Part shown: positions 35,797 to 46,705 of the stretch, piece by piece
How positions within the stretch are numbered: the stretch's first letter is position 1
Layout of the letters: every line of letters starts with the position of its first letter
Assembly: GCA_040437565.1 (NCBI GenBank)
Contig: JBDOQK010000036.1
Coordinates: 310,001-374,000, forward strand
DNA length: 64,000 nucleotides
Origin: Albugo candida
Taxonomy: Eukaryota > Oomycota > Peronosporomycetes > Albuginales
Reading direction: 5' to 3'
Notes under the pieces: generated by a model
What the model saw: only the letters and a program-made list of their open reading frames with translations
The model's database searches: none
Told to the model about the DNA's origin: nothing
Translations under genes and position numbers: made by a program

Positions 35797-37360
35797 TCAA
35801 GCCTTGATCCTTTGCAAGCTTGTAGCGCCTCGAGCAGTGATGGTGCACGGCTCCACCTTGAGAGCAAGGTCACGGGCTTCTTGAGATGGTTCACTAGCAG
35901 GAATGACCAGCAACGAGCTTTGACACGCTGCAGCAATTGGGGCAAATGAATGGCCTTTGTCTAAATCTTCCAACAGAATTTTATCATCGATCGATACATT
36001 CATCCTAATGGATAGAAGATGAGGCTAAGCATCTTTCTTGTGAAAGATAATTCGTACGTTTTGATTATATGTTGAGCCTGTTTGAAGGCTTCTCCTTGTG
36101 TAAGAACCTCACTTTTCTGTGGGAGTCCCTTTNNNNNNNNNNNNNNNNNNNNNNNNNNNNNNNNNNNNNNNNNNNNNNNNNNNNNNNNNNNNNNNNNNNN
36201 NNNNNNNNNNNNNNNNNNNNNNNNNNNNNNNNCCACCTTGAGAGCAAGGTCACGGGCTTCTTGAGATGGTTCACTAGCAGGAATGACCAGCAACGAGCTT
36301 TGACACGCTGCAGCAATTGGGGCAAATGAATGGCCTTTGTCTAAATCTTCCAACAGAATTTTATCATCGATCGATACATTCATCCTAATGGATAGAAGAT
36401 GAGGCTAAGCATCTTTCTTGTGAAAGATAATTCGTACGTTTTGATTATATGTTGAGCCTGTTTGAAGGCTTCTCCTTGTGTAAGAACCTCACTTTTCTGT
36501 GGGAGTCCCTTTTCGGATTCTAAATAATCAAAAGTCAGACAGACAATAGAGAATAAACATGACATATCGTACTCGTGTAGCTGATAAGATAGGGTGTTTG
36601 CTCGTTCACTTTCCGTTTCGCAAAGTCCATAATATGAGGCTCAGGTGAGTTCACAAAAATCCCGTGAAATGGGATGATCCCTTCTTCTTCCTCCGCACCA
36701 GTACTTATGACACTATGCAAATGACGAAAGCGTTTTGGACGGAATATCTCCTGACGTTGTACATCTACATCGGCAGAGTATGTAGTTAGCATCAGAAATC
36801 TCCATACTCTCGACATGCACATGTTTGGAGCTCGGGAAAAATTGCTTCAACAATCTTAGTCTGGTTGCGTCCGGCGATAAATGGCTCAAAAATTAGTGTT
36901 CGAGCTTTTGAATCATGCAGAACGTGCTCAAGTTCCTCCGGTGAAGATATGAGAGGATCGATGACGGCTAATGTGACACCAATTTTAGCTGCGGCAAATT
37001 GAATCACCAGCTACATAGAATAAAAAATCACTTTTCACACCGAAATATCAGCAAATTACATACGTTTTCAGCGGAATTGGAGAGCCAAATGGCAATAACG
37101 TCATTTGCTTCGAGTTGGAAATCTTTGAAGCCGTGTGCCAACTCGTCCACAAATTTATTTAGCTCCTTGTAACTCCATCGAATGTCCTGTTTGATAGAGC
37201 GTAATGCCTCTTTGTGTGGGATCTTCTGCACTGAATTCTCCAAACAATCTCCGATAAGACTTGAGAAGGATTGAATTCGACTGTGAGCACGCGGTGAGCG
37301 AGCAGAAGCGGCCGAAAAAGTTTGTCGCGCTGCTCCTCGAACAAAGGCCAGCATTTGCAA
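35797..37360 (-). CDS. Short AMP-binding (acyl-CoA synthetase-like) protein, probably mitochondrial
   Basis: Five exons: 37064-37360, 36821-37010, 36573-36764, 36438-36519, and 36233-36384 joined to 35797-35852 once the duplicated contig end is dropped. Introns are 53-56 nt and phases agree; 322 residues. The N-terminus (MQMLAFVRGAARQTFSAASAR) looks like a mitochondrial presequence. The body matches the N-terminal half of ANL-superfamily adenylating enzymes: RWSYKELNKFVDELAHGF, DVIAIWLSNSAEN, QFAAAKIGVTLAVIDP, and a degenerate A3 loop, YTKSEKGLPQKSEVLTQGEA, in place of the usual YTSGTTGLPKG type. It then stops about 85 residues later, without the A5-A10 motifs or the catalytic lysine. Likely inactive as a ligase; possibly a regulatory paralogue (inference). 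Head-to-head with the Ctf8 gene. Confidence 0.8.
36133..36232. other. Assembly gap (100 N) with duplicated flank
   Basis: 35853-36132 is repeated as 36233-36512 (280 bp), duplicating part of the AMP-binding-like gene. Confidence 0.95.
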
Positions 37361-37413
37361 CAGCGTTTATTAGTGTACTACACATTAAGATATAGTACTA
37401 AAGTAGCGTGCGT
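37361..37413. promoter_or_regulatory. Short divergent promoter region
   Basis: Only about 53 bp separate the start codons of the AMP-binding-like gene (-) and the Ctf8 gene (+), so both must share regulatory sequence or use each other's 5' regions. No defined motif was identified. Confidence 0.4.
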
Positions 37414-37857
37414 ATGGTTATGATCATCCCGATTCAAGTGCATGGCCAAGTGGAAACTTGGTCTTTAATAGAGCTACAGGGAGAACTGATCGCGGAAGCT
37501 GGGATTGATGGAGTAGAAATTGGGAAGGTAGAATTTTTAGATGGAAAACCAGTGTTACAGATCGGATACCACGTTCTAACGGGAGAGATTAAAACACTAT
37601 CAAAGCCATTTGCAGTTTTGCAGAAAAAAACAATTCAAAAAGATGGTTTTCTTATCATTACCGCGTGTTCATGCTTCCTACTGACGCTTTATTACTTTGC
37701 AGATTCAAACGGTAGCATCGACAGCAGCGTATCGGTAGCATATGAAGTAGTAGGAATTGCAAGAACCCATTTGCTATTCAAAGAACGGCCAAAGCCAGTA
37801 ATTAAATCGCACGACCATCAAGTCGCTCGCATGGATGCAATCAGCACATCAAACTAG
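37414..37857 (+). CDS. CTF8: Ctf8, subunit of the alternative replication factor C (Ctf18-RFC)
   Basis: Two exons (37414-37645 and 37703-37857) around a 57-nt intron whose length is a multiple of three; 128 residues spliced. Conserved Ctf8 segments are visible: WSLIELQGELI at the N-terminus, IGKVEFLDGKPVLQIGYHVLTGEIKTLSKPFAVL in pieces, and after the splice YEVVGIARTHLLFKERPKPVI, matching the family's C-terminal K-x-x-F-K-x-RPKP motif. Ctf8 with Dcc1 forms the Ctf18-RFC clamp loader used in sister-chromatid cohesion and replication-stress response in the nucleus. The intron stays open if unspliced and adds a hydrophobic stretch, but the conserved C-terminus follows correctly only as drawn. 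ATG at 37414; a GTG-initiated start upstream is not needed. Confidence 0.88.
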   Translation: MVMIIPIQVHGQVETWSLIELQGELIAEAGIDGVEIGKVEFLDGKPVLQIGYHVLTGEIKTLSKPFAVLQKKTIQKDGFLIITACSCFLLTLYYFADSNGSIDSSVSVAYEVVGIARTHLLFKERPKPVIKSHDHQVARMDAISTSN

Positions 37858-37922
37858 GACAATTGTGCCCCAAAGTAAAGTGAACGAAGGTAAAAGCGCT
37901 GAGGCCCAGTACTTTGATAATT

Positions 37923-39624
37923 ATGCGAGTTTCTATCGCCTTATGTCGCCAAACGCTCGTTTCTCCAGCTATGAGATCTGCGCGACCCAATATCCGCCGC
38001 TTCTCTAATGTCAAGACTAGTGAGGTACCACTTGATACTACACTTATAGAAATCAATTAATAAATGAAGTGTCAATATAGTGGACAAAACTTCTAAATGA
38101 AAAGCTTCATGTTACCGACCCGATTCTCGACGATATCATTGAGAAAGAGAAAAAACGCCAGCGTGATTCCCTCAGTCTTGTTGCTTCCGAGGTACCATAT
38201 CTAGTCCAAATTGTTACAATTGAGCTGAAACGCTGCAAAAAGTAGAATTTCACATCGGTATCAGTACTCAATGCGCTAGGAACTGTGCTATCGAACAAAT
38301 ACTCTGAAGGGTATCCTGGCCATCGGTGCGCTACTTTTCTATGTAACATGTAGCTATCTATCTCTTATTAGATGCTGATTGTAGATATTATGGCGGGAAC
38401 AAATACATTGATGAAATTGAACGGCTTTGTCAGACGCGCGCTTTAGAAGCTTTTCATTTGGATAATGAGAAATGGGGCGTCAATGTCCAATCTCTGTCCG
38501 GATCACCTGCTAATTTTCAAGTTTACACTGCGTTACTGAAGCCACATGATCGAATCATGTCACTTGACTTGCCTCATGGTGGACATCTCTCACATGGGTA
38601 CCAAACGGATCAGAAGAAGATATCTGCCGTGTCCATCTATTTCGAATCTATGCCGTATCGATTGAATCTGGACACAGGAATAATCGACTATGACAAATTA
38701 GAGGAAAGCGCATTGCTTTTTCGTCCAAAACTCATTGTTGCTGGCACAAGTGCGTATTCCAGAAATATTGATTACAAACGCATGCGTGAGATTTGCGATC
38801 GATGTAATGCGATCTTGCTAGCTGATATGGCACACATTAGTGGTTTGGTGGCTGCTCAAGTGATTCCTTCTCCCTTCGAATTCGCTGATGTAGTCACGAC
38901 CACAACGCATAAATCACTTCGGGGACCACGCGGGGCAATGATTTTTTATAAAACTGGAGTAAAGCAAGTGAACAAGAAAACAAATGAGCCAATTTTGTAC
39001 GATTTACAAGAGAAAATCGACTTTTCTGTCTTTCCAGGTTTACAAGGTGGTCCTCATAATCACACCATCGCGGCACTTGCTACGGCTTTAAAGCAAGCCC
39101 AAATGCCGGAATTCGTGGCATATCAGCAACAAGTCATCAAGAACGCGAAAGCCGTGGTTGAGGAGCTGATGTCTCTCGGATATCGGATAATATCTGATGG
39201 TACTGATAATCATCTGGCACTCGTCGATGTAAAATCGTCAAGAGGTATCGATGGCGCTCGCGTCGAGTACGTGTTGGAATGTGTCAATGTGGTTTTGAAC
39301 AAAAACACGGTCCCCAACGACACATCCGCCTTTGTACCGAGCGGAATTCGTATCGGTACACCAGCGCTTACAACACGTGGCTTCACAGAAACTGATTTTG
39401 TCCAAGTTGCTCATTTTATCGATGAAGGCGTTCAGCTGACTATAGAACTTGATGCAAAAGCCCGTGAAAATGGTTTAAAGAAGCTCAAAGACTTTAAGAC
39501 ATTCGTGCAGGAAGACGCACAAGCAATTCAAGCAACCACAAAATTGCGAGAGAAAGTGGTACACTTTGCCAACACTTTTCCAACAATCGGATTTTCCGAA
39601 TCTGACATGAAGTACAACAAGTAG
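37923..39624 (+). CDS. Serine hydroxymethyltransferase, probably mitochondrial
   Basis: Four exons (37923-38024, 38081-38191, 38246-38325, 38385-39624); the joined length is exactly 511 codons. The N-terminus ([27 protein letters not shown] in part) is rich in Arg/Ser and lacks acids, like a mitochondrial presequence. Landmarks: [24 protein letters not shown] formed across the third junction, [28 protein letters not shown], and the PLP-lysine motif [13 protein letters not shown]. It interconverts serine and glycine while charging tetrahydrofolate with a one-carbon unit. All catalytic motifs are intact, so it should be active. The first exon was chosen because the presequence joins in phase to [14 protein letters not shown]. 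Confidence 0.95.
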
Positions 39625-41099
39625 TGGCAAGCGTGTATCCTTTAAACGTCATCAGCGCTTCAATAAGAGTGCCTGCACTTTAAAGTGATCATTTTTATCG
39701 AAGTTTTGTTAAAACTAACGACTCGTCCGTCTGAACAGCGTTTTGTTACATAAGCGGACGCGCCTCAAACTCTATCGCCACGTTTTTACATACTGATTCA
39801 ATACGCGGCCATTTAAATCTCAATCGTCCGAAACGACGTAGTCCTATATTGCCGCAGGATTACGAATTGGCAACTAAAAGGTGATGGGAATATGCACCGT
39901 ACCTAATAGCACCATTCCGATTGATCTTGTTCGTCAGATACGCGTTATATGATATGGAACGCAGGGATTGTACGTTATGAAGCAAAGATGGAGTCGATGA
40001 ATGCCAACATTTATCTCGTTGATGTACGATAACTGTGCTTCATAGCGCCTACCAAAGTATGATACGTCGAATCACATTTAGATCTATCGGAATCCAATTT
40101 TGAAGCGCCAACAACTGTAGGAAATGATGCCCAAAATAAAGACGAGCCACCACATATGACAGGGATCGGTACAAGAAATTAAATGTTAGATTTCTGAAAG
40201 GGTATGATCATGCATAGTGTAAACGAGATGTGTTGTTAGCAGTCAATATCATGGATTTATCATGTGGGTGCAAATTCTAGTCCAAGCAAAACTTTGGTTC
40301 TGTGTGGCTGTACTGACGTGATTTCGGCTACTTATTTTGTCATAAGCAGCTCCGGCAGTGGGACTCGGTCCCGTTTGATTATGTAATACAAAAGTGATTT
40401 TTTAGTAATGCGTTTGAACGGTTGCTACCTACGCTTTCTTTCAGTACAGCGCACCCTTAAGGAATGATACACATGCTATGTGTCTGCACTCAATGTGAAA
40501 AATTCAACTTTCGTCGAAGAAGGTCTCTATGCTGACATGGTCTTTAAAGTAAAATATCCGCTACTTTGACCAATTTAAGTCGGGTGATCCCTGTCAAACG
40601 CATGTCGGATGCAAATCCCTTGAATCTACGTTCTAGGTAGATAAAAGAGCGCAGGATATGGGTAGCTTAAAACCCAATAGTCGCAATATGCAAGAATGTC
40701 GGTATCACCATGCCGGGTACTCCACCAAGATTCTACTGATATCAGCGTTCACTGTGCGAGATGCGCACTCGTTAATGATACTGAAGACTTTTCATGATCG
40801 TGGTATCACGTCACATTTCGCTAAAAAAGAGATGATATGTGTGAGTTCTTTCATGCGATGCCACGTCTTCTGAACCAAAATTATCTAATTCGACCTTGAT
40901 CCAAATTGCTCTCAAAAATTCAATCTCTATAAATACAAACCCTTTGCGCTAATCGCAGGATTTATTGCTTTGTAAGGCATGTAGCTATTCATGTCATGCA
41001 TGGATCATCCAAGATACTTACTATTCGCATAGTACGTATTATTGATTATTGTCAAGTTCTTTTTTTATTTATAGGACGTAATCAGTGTATTTGACATCG
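39625..41099. other. Intergenic, no gene seen
   Basis: About 1.5 kb between SHMT and the tRNA. Only a short unrecognised plus-strand open stretch (40658-40873). Confidence 0.55.
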
Positions 41100-41172
41100 G
41101 TCAGTGTCGTCTAGTGGTTAGGACACAAGCTTCACACGCTTGAGATCGAGGGTTCGATCCCCTCCACTGATA
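41100..41172 (+). tRNA. tRNA-Val (anticodon CAC)
   Basis: A 73-nt cloverleaf without intron. The acceptor arm is GTCAGTG against CACTGAT with an A discriminator (first pair G-T). D-arm GTCTAGTGGTTAGGAC; anticodon arm CAAGC-TTCACAC-GCTTG with anticodon CAC (reads GUG valine); T-arm GAGGG-TTCGATC-CCCTC. The A and B boxes are the internal RNA polymerase III promoter elements. Confidence 0.95.
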
Positions 41173-41546
41173 TTTTCATCAGAATCATCTCTGGATGAGG
41201 GCGCAACGTCTTTGGTTTTGGCCAAACGATTTGCATCCCAACCCGTCCGAGAATTATTATTGCCGCATCAGTCAACTTACGGTGGTCCCTCGTAGTATAC
41301 ATATTGCTCGGTTGTGAAGTTTGAAGGCTGATACTTTTCATCGCTTGAATGGAAATTGAGCAAAAAATTTCAAACGTTCACGCACTTGTAGTGGGCTTAC
41401 TTGCACACACTATTGGCAGATGACTCTGCCTGTACTTTGAAATTATTTGTGTAGGCTTCAGAGTGAAAGGAAAGAACGAGAAACTGCTGACTTCGTTTAA
41501 TTAACAGATTTACTTAGATTGTAAGCAGACAAACGTAAATGCCCAT
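41173..41546. other. Intergenic, no gene seen
   Basis: Spacer between the tRNA and the 3' end of the FAIM-WW gene. Confidence 0.5.
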
Positions 41547-42767
41547 TCATAAGGCCGTGTTGTTAGCCGTTCTGTTGTTATGACGATCAAAGATACTGAA
41601 TTTGGCCAACAAGTCAGAAGAAAGCACTGTGTTTGATAGCAACTCACGGATAGAACCATTTTGCGGTTTGGGACGGGAAGAAACCTCGTTGGATGCGGTA
41701 GGGCTGTTGCTTTCCGAGTCACAAGAAGAATACGTACGAGATGTCACGCACAGTGTGGGCTCGGAGCCATCTACACTGAGGTATCGGTATCGTTGTGGCC
41801 GCTCGGTGATAGGTACAGCATCTTTTTCCGCATTCATCATTGAAAGCGCGGTTGACAGCTCTCCATTCTGTGAAACCAAAGGAGCTTTCCACCGAGTTTC
41901 TTTGCTAACTTCATTTGCAAAGTATGTCGCACTTTGTGATCGTGAATAAACTGGGAGCCAATGTGGCGCGAGGATATAATCTGTCTCCGTTATCGTATCC
42001 CAAGGACAACCATCAATCAGAAAGTCATACATTTTCGTCTCGTCCAGGATTATCGCTCTCAACCACAAACTGTGATAATTTGGCGGCTGGATATATTCAA
42101 ATTCCCAGACTTCACTTATGATCTCTTCATACTTGGTCCTTTTCAATACTCGCATATCCAAACAGACCAGTAATTCACCGAGGCTCTCGTTATCAAATAT
42201 CTCGAGGCGATGAATGCTATTGAGTTGGCCATACGTGAACGTCCACGCTGTGACCTGACCTTCCCCGCCTTCACATGGTTTCATAATACGAGACTCAAAA
42301 AACATACGACGAACGTAACGATCCTTTGCCCAGACACACGGTGCCAGTGACTGCTTTAGCATTTCTCTTTCGGGAAGCTCCTCCCAGATTTTGCCATTCA
42401 CACATAACTGGTAGCTCGAGTTGATCGCTTGTTCATTCGGAAACAAACCTCGCACAGCCCGAATCAAGACTGTAATTGATGTGTCTTTGTGCTGTGCATC
42501 GACGGGATTTAATTGGTGCATCCAATTTCCCGAAGAATACGCTTCACAATCGTATACACGTTTTCCGTCAACCCATATCTGCTTTCTGCCACTGAACCTA
42601 GAATGTGCCAAGACAACTGTACGGACTCGCATCGAGCCCGCGAAAACAAAGTGCCATGACACTCGTTTCCTAGTAAAAGCAAATCGTTCTCCAACATTCT
42701 CTACTTCTTTTCCGATGCGTTGTACGTGATCTTGCAACGTCATTATAGGCGGGAAAAGGAATCTCAA
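41547..42767 (-). CDS. FAIM-like beta-sandwich protein with a WW domain
   Basis: Single-exon, 406 residues (a start at the ATG 42743 is also possible). Residues about 36-215 resemble FAIM1, the Fas-apoptosis inhibitory molecule. It starts with VSWHFVFAGSMRVRTVVLAHSRFSGRKQIWVDGKRV and is followed by a second, similar sheet around LNSIHRLEIFDNESLGELLVCLD; the paired-strand WxFxFxGxxHxVxLxH layout is the family hallmark. At about 275-303 lies a WW domain: PHWLPVYSRSQSATYFANEV then TRWKAP, with the two tryptophans and the YF pair in place. WW domains bind proline-rich peptides. The C-terminal 100 residues are Ser-rich and probably disordered. The FAIM plus WW combination is unlike the short animal FAIM1. 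Confidence 0.8.
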   Translation of the reverse strand: MRFLFPPIMTLQDHVQRIGKEVENVGERFAFTRKRVSWHFVFAGSMRVRTVVLAHSRFSGRKQIWVDGKRVYDCEAYSSGNWMHQLNPVDAQHKDTSITVLIRAVRGLFPNEQAINSSYQLCVNGKIWEELPEREMLKQSLAPCVWAKDRYVRRMFFESRIMKPCEGGEGQVTAWTFTYGQLNSIHRLEIFDNESLGELLVCLDMRVLKRTKYEEIISEVWEFEYIQPPNYHSLWLRAIILDETKMYDFLIDGCPWDTITETDYILAPHWLPVYSRSQSATYFANEVSKETRWKAPLVSQNGELSTALSMMNAEKDAVPITERPQRYRYLSVDGSEPTLCVTSRTYSSCDSESNSPTASNEVSSRPKPQNGSIRELLSNTVLSSDLLAKFSIFDRHNNRTANNTAL

Positions 42768-43296
42768 TTATGCTGGAATGGCCCGGAAGCGAAGTTTGAG
42801 CTCGCAAAAAAGCATCTGGGATGCATGAGCCGCACCTTTACCCACGTGATAATAAAGGCGAAAGAAGCTCGCTCTATTCACTTGTTTTTAGTATACCATA
42901 ATGTAGAGATGTCAAACGTGAAGATTGCAGCTGCGCTGGTATCTTATGCATCTTCTGCTTGCCTATCAACCTTACTTTACACACAGGCAAATCTGTAGTA
43001 CATCCGGTATCGGAAAAGCTTCTCCGTGAGCGTATATATAGTTTGGATACATCTGATTAAAAATGTGGCCGGATTGCCTTTGTATTTTCTGTGAGGCCAC
43101 ATGGTCGAAATTCTAATACATATATCCATGCAGTTGATCGCCTGATACGGTCGATACTCCTTTTATTTCTGAGCTTGTTACATTTGCGCTTGACCGCTGT
43201 GGCCATGAGACGGTGTCTTTTCATCACATTAGTGATAAGTATCCGTTTCAGATTGACTTCCTCTATCGTAGCTCGATTGAGTGACTGCTTCTTACA
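42768..43296. other. Intergenic; one short unsupported frame
   Basis: An ATG at 42909 opens a 29-codon frame (MSNVKIAAALVSYASSACLS onward) that looks hydrophobic but has no support. The region should hold promoters for both divergent neighbours. Confidence 0.4.
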
Positions 43297-45086
43297 ATGG
43301 CGGCTGATTGGTACCTCATAGTAATCATCATCGTAATGGTGGTGGCATTGTTGTTCTGCAATCTGTACATTCTTGTATACTTCCAGCACGCCGACGATAA
43401 AAACACTGCATACTTTCCTAAACTTCTTGTTGTACGTTATCTTATGCCACGACGCTTGCGTCCTCTCTCATGCGTACCTGCTAGGTCTTTGGATTACTAC
43501 TGGGTGAAGCAACTATTTTGCTTCTACCACTTGATGTAGCCAACAATACCACTGCACTTGGATGCCAGGAAGGATGGAATAAAGAATGCGGCAACTTGGA
43601 TATGGAGCTTTTGTGGTTGATTGTATTTCTATCAATCATCTTCATTATAGTCGTACTACTTCCGTTCTCGATTTACTACTACGAGTCCGATGATGGTGAT
43701 GATTCAATCACTGGATCTCGTCGATTCCTAGAGGCGTTTAAGATGGAATGCCTGACACTGCTGTTTACCATCGCGTTGCTCGTTATCCTCTATGTCACAT
43801 CCTCAAAGTCAAAGATACCCATGAAAGCCACTCAAGTTTTTTCAGAGTCAATCAAGTCTGGATTCCATTCGTACATCGGTAAGATTGTTCTCTTATGGTA
43901 GCATGCAGTAAGACTGACACCTCGTTAGATGGTTCAACGCTGACAAACGCGGAGACGGCAAATGCCACATCAATCACCAAAGTATTGCACGTAACAGTCA
44001 ACGTATCTTTCCCACTTTATACGATTGGACTTGCGAGCTTTCTTGGATGGTTTGGGTTTTCAATATTCACGGGAATTGGACTCGTAGCTTTACCGATGGA
44101 TCTAATTCTGGCATTTGTCAATCGTCCAAAGTATATCTCGGCGGACGTGTATGCACACCAAAAGCTTGCAATCCAACGTCGCTCGTTAGAGTTAATCGAC
44201 ATAGGAAAGCAGATCAAAACCGGAATGGAACGCCCCGGACAACACAACAAATCGAGCAAAGAGCGACGAAAACAGAGAAGAGTAGATTTCATCACAGTCA
44301 ACAAATTCAAACAAGCTGTTTATCTACTGGAGACTGATATGGAAGACTTACAACTATGCCACGAAGGATATAAGAATTTCAATCCGCTGATACCCTTGTT
44401 TAAGCTGTTTTTAGGCTGTATCTGTAGCATCGTAAGTCTCATTTGGATCTGTCATATCGCGCTGTATATGCTTCCAGCAACACCACTACTTCCCTTTCTC
44501 AACGATTATTTTATATGGTTTGACTCCTGGTTCCCGCTCTTCGGCACAATTTCCATCGGAATATTTAGTTTGTTTCTTCTGGCGTGTTCCGTGAAGGGAT
44601 GCTTCAAGTTTGGAATGAGATGCTTTTGCTTTGCGGTTTGACAATCTACCCAACTGCGAGTGATAATTCCCTAACATCGTATGTGTAGCTGCATCCGATG
44701 GAGCTTCATGGGACATACATGAATTCTCTGCTATTCAACCTTGCACTGATTTTAATGTGCTCGATACCGGCGGTCCAATTCTGCGACCAGGCTTTCAAGG
44801 AATACGGTCGGTTGACCGCAATCCGGACCATATTCGGAGTCCAAATTCAAAATCTGAGAGGAATGAACGTATTCTGGATTTACAATATCTTCATATATGC
44901 CATCCTTTGCATCTGTTTGCTTTCGGGAATATTTCTGGTGAGTTTCAGTTTTCATTCTCATAGATTATCGCGTGCTGAGATTTGACACTTTTTCAGGGCA
45001 TAAAACCAAAAGATAAAGCATCCGCGCTGGATAATATTCGTAAAAAGATTGAGCAGCAAGTTCGTGAGGATGCCAATATTGTATAA
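43297..45086 (+). CDS. LMBR1/LMBD-type multi-pass membrane protein
   Basis: Five exons with introns 43432-43484, 43879-43928, 44636-44688 and 44938-44996; the joined model is 525 codons with all phases consistent. The N-terminus (ADWYLIVIIIVMVVALLFCNLYIL) is the first of about nine membrane helices. A charged cytosolic loop rich in Lys/Arg (about 44180-44300) sits mid-protein. Family-like motifs are LPLDVANN, FTGIGLVALPMDLI, and the HPM-x-x-HGTYMNSLLFN segment after the fourth junction, typical of LMBR1-domain proteins such as LMBD1 (lysosomal cobalamin export partner) and lipocalin receptors. The exact ligand is unknown. The third intron has a weak GTTTGA donor, but the protein continues correctly. 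Confidence 0.88.
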
Positions 45087-45107
45087 AGTAGGTTCCGATT
45101 TGACTAT

Positions 45108-46655
45108 TCAACGCTTCAATAAACGTCCGCTGTCATTTATCAAAAGAAATCGTGAGGCCTTGAGCGCCATCGATGTATCCAAGTCTACAGATGCAACTGC
45201 AGGTTGCTGAGCTCGGAATTGTTGTAGCTGAGTAACGGGAGCAAGCAGAGAAGAATCTTTAGAACCTTTCCCTGCAGCTGGGTGCACCGTTTTCGAGTCG
45301 CCGTTCACACGTTGGCCACGTTTGCCTTCTGCGCTTTTCATTCTGTTCGTTATTTTCGGTCCATTTATATTTTCATGTTTCTTGCATGCATCTCTTTTTT
45401 CTGGATTGTCGACAAAAAGCATGTTTTGTTCATTGAATTGTTTCACAAGTCTTTCGAACCATCTGTATACTTTGACGCATGGAGATGAAATTAGTAGCAT
45501 ACTTTGCTCATTAAAAGAAGAAATCTGAAATATGGCCCGTATGAATTGTTCCTGCGTAGAGTTCAGCATGGAGCCATGTAGTTTTTGAACAAAAGATGCA
45601 TCACGGTAGATCTGATGAAGTACTTCGAGGCAGCGTATCCATTTCAAGTCGTCTGGTACATTGAGATCGAGCAACTCAAAAGAAACGCTCATTTCATTCG
45701 TCAAATGTGTTTTGGTGAAGGAGTCGAATGATATCGATCGATCCGTCACGCAGACAAGGCACATGAGCAACAAGTGAAACTCTTTCGTGTACTGCCGTGT
45801 GCTTTGGAGTTCTACCCACTCGGCCAAAGTGATCCCGATCCATTCTGTATGTATATTAGAATTCGTCAGTCCCTCTGTGCTATGACAAGAACTGATGTTT
45901 GGGTGTGCAGATGCATTTCTTTTGGGTGGTACAGACCTTGCATATTTGGATGCAATATTGTTCACGCGTACTGTCGTCTCAGGTGGTCTACCAATGTTGT
46001 GTGTGAGTTCTTGTGGTACATTGTCTTCATTCTCAATGCGAGGAGTTTCGATTATTTCCAATTTTGCCGTATCCGCGGTATTTAGTTGCGCTACCAGGAA
46101 TTCTTCAAGCGTACGCTTGGCGCATTCTAGTCCTTGTCTGTAAATCTCGAAGCCTGACATTAAACGACAGCTCAGCGACGCATCATGCTGGCCAAGAATC
46201 AAGATCAAGTTCTCTATATTCCAGCGTTGTAAAAGATGAAGCAGACGATCACCCATTCCACTCAATCCCCGAGGATCTTCGCTTACAACCTCCCAAATAT
46301 CCTTTTCGTGCTCTTCACTCGATTCTCCGATAGTCGTCGCCCTTGCCTTATCAGTTGAGAGCATCAATTCGTCGCATTTCATGTTGATACCATGATAGCC
46401 GGCTATATTGGCTGATCTCTCCTTTCGAGTACCCGATGTGCGAATTCTTGCAGCGATATGAATCTGGTGAAACCGTCGAAAGCGGCAATGCAGCGCAGTC
46501 ATTCTCTGCACCCTATCGAAATCTGCTTTCGCGCTTGTGGGAACGAGAAAAGTTTGAATGAGGTGTTTTTTTTCGATACAAGTAGGACCAAAAGTAAGCA
46601 AGAGATCATCGTAATGAGTTTCGAATAGATTTTGTCTATCGTTTTTTGGAGCCAT
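45108..46655 (-). CDS. Conserved-looking hypothetical protein (orphan)
   Basis: Single-exon frame of 515 residues from the ATG at 46655 (another ATG four codons upstream at 46667). I recognise no domain. Visible features are a mostly helical N-terminal part (THYDDLLLTFGPTC, LHLLQRWNIENLILILGQ), a polar middle, a second helical block (KWIRCLEVLHQIYRDASFVQ, FERLVKQFNEQNM) and a basic, probably disordered C-terminus. No signal peptide or membrane segment. It ends 21 bp from the 3' end of the LMBR1-type gene (convergent) and starts 50 bp from the NAA40 start (divergent), so it is tightly packed and likely real. Confidence 0.7.
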   Translation of the reverse strand: MAPKNDRQNLFETHYDDLLLTFGPTCIEKKHLIQTFLVPTSAKADFDRVQRMTALHCRFRRFHQIHIAARIRTSGTRKERSANIAGYHGINMKCDELMLSTDKARATTIGESSEEHEKDIWEVVSEDPRGLSGMGDRLLHLLQRWNIENLILILGQHDASLSCRLMSGFEIYRQGLECAKRTLEEFLVAQLNTADTAKLEIIETPRIENEDNVPQELTHNIGRPPETTVRVNNIASKYARSVPPKRNASAHPNISSCHSTEGLTNSNIHTEWIGITLAEWVELQSTRQYTKEFHLLLMCLVCVTDRSISFDSFTKTHLTNEMSVSFELLDLNVPDDLKWIRCLEVLHQIYRDASFVQKLHGSMLNSTQEQFIRAIFQISSFNEQSMLLISSPCVKVYRWFERLVKQFNEQNMLFVDNPEKRDACKKHENINGPKITNRMKSAEGKRGQRVNGDSKTVHPAAGKGSKDSSLLAPVTQLQQFRAQQPAVASVDLDTSMALKASRFLLINDSGRLLKR

Positions 46656-46705
46656 GATGCATGCCAACAGGGAAGAAATATTACAATTCTGTGCTGTCGG
46701 TCAAA
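46656..46705. promoter_or_regulatory. Short divergent promoter region
   Basis: About 50 bp separate the start codons of the orphan gene (-) and NAA40 (+), implying shared or overlapping regulatory sequence. No motif identified. Confidence 0.4.
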
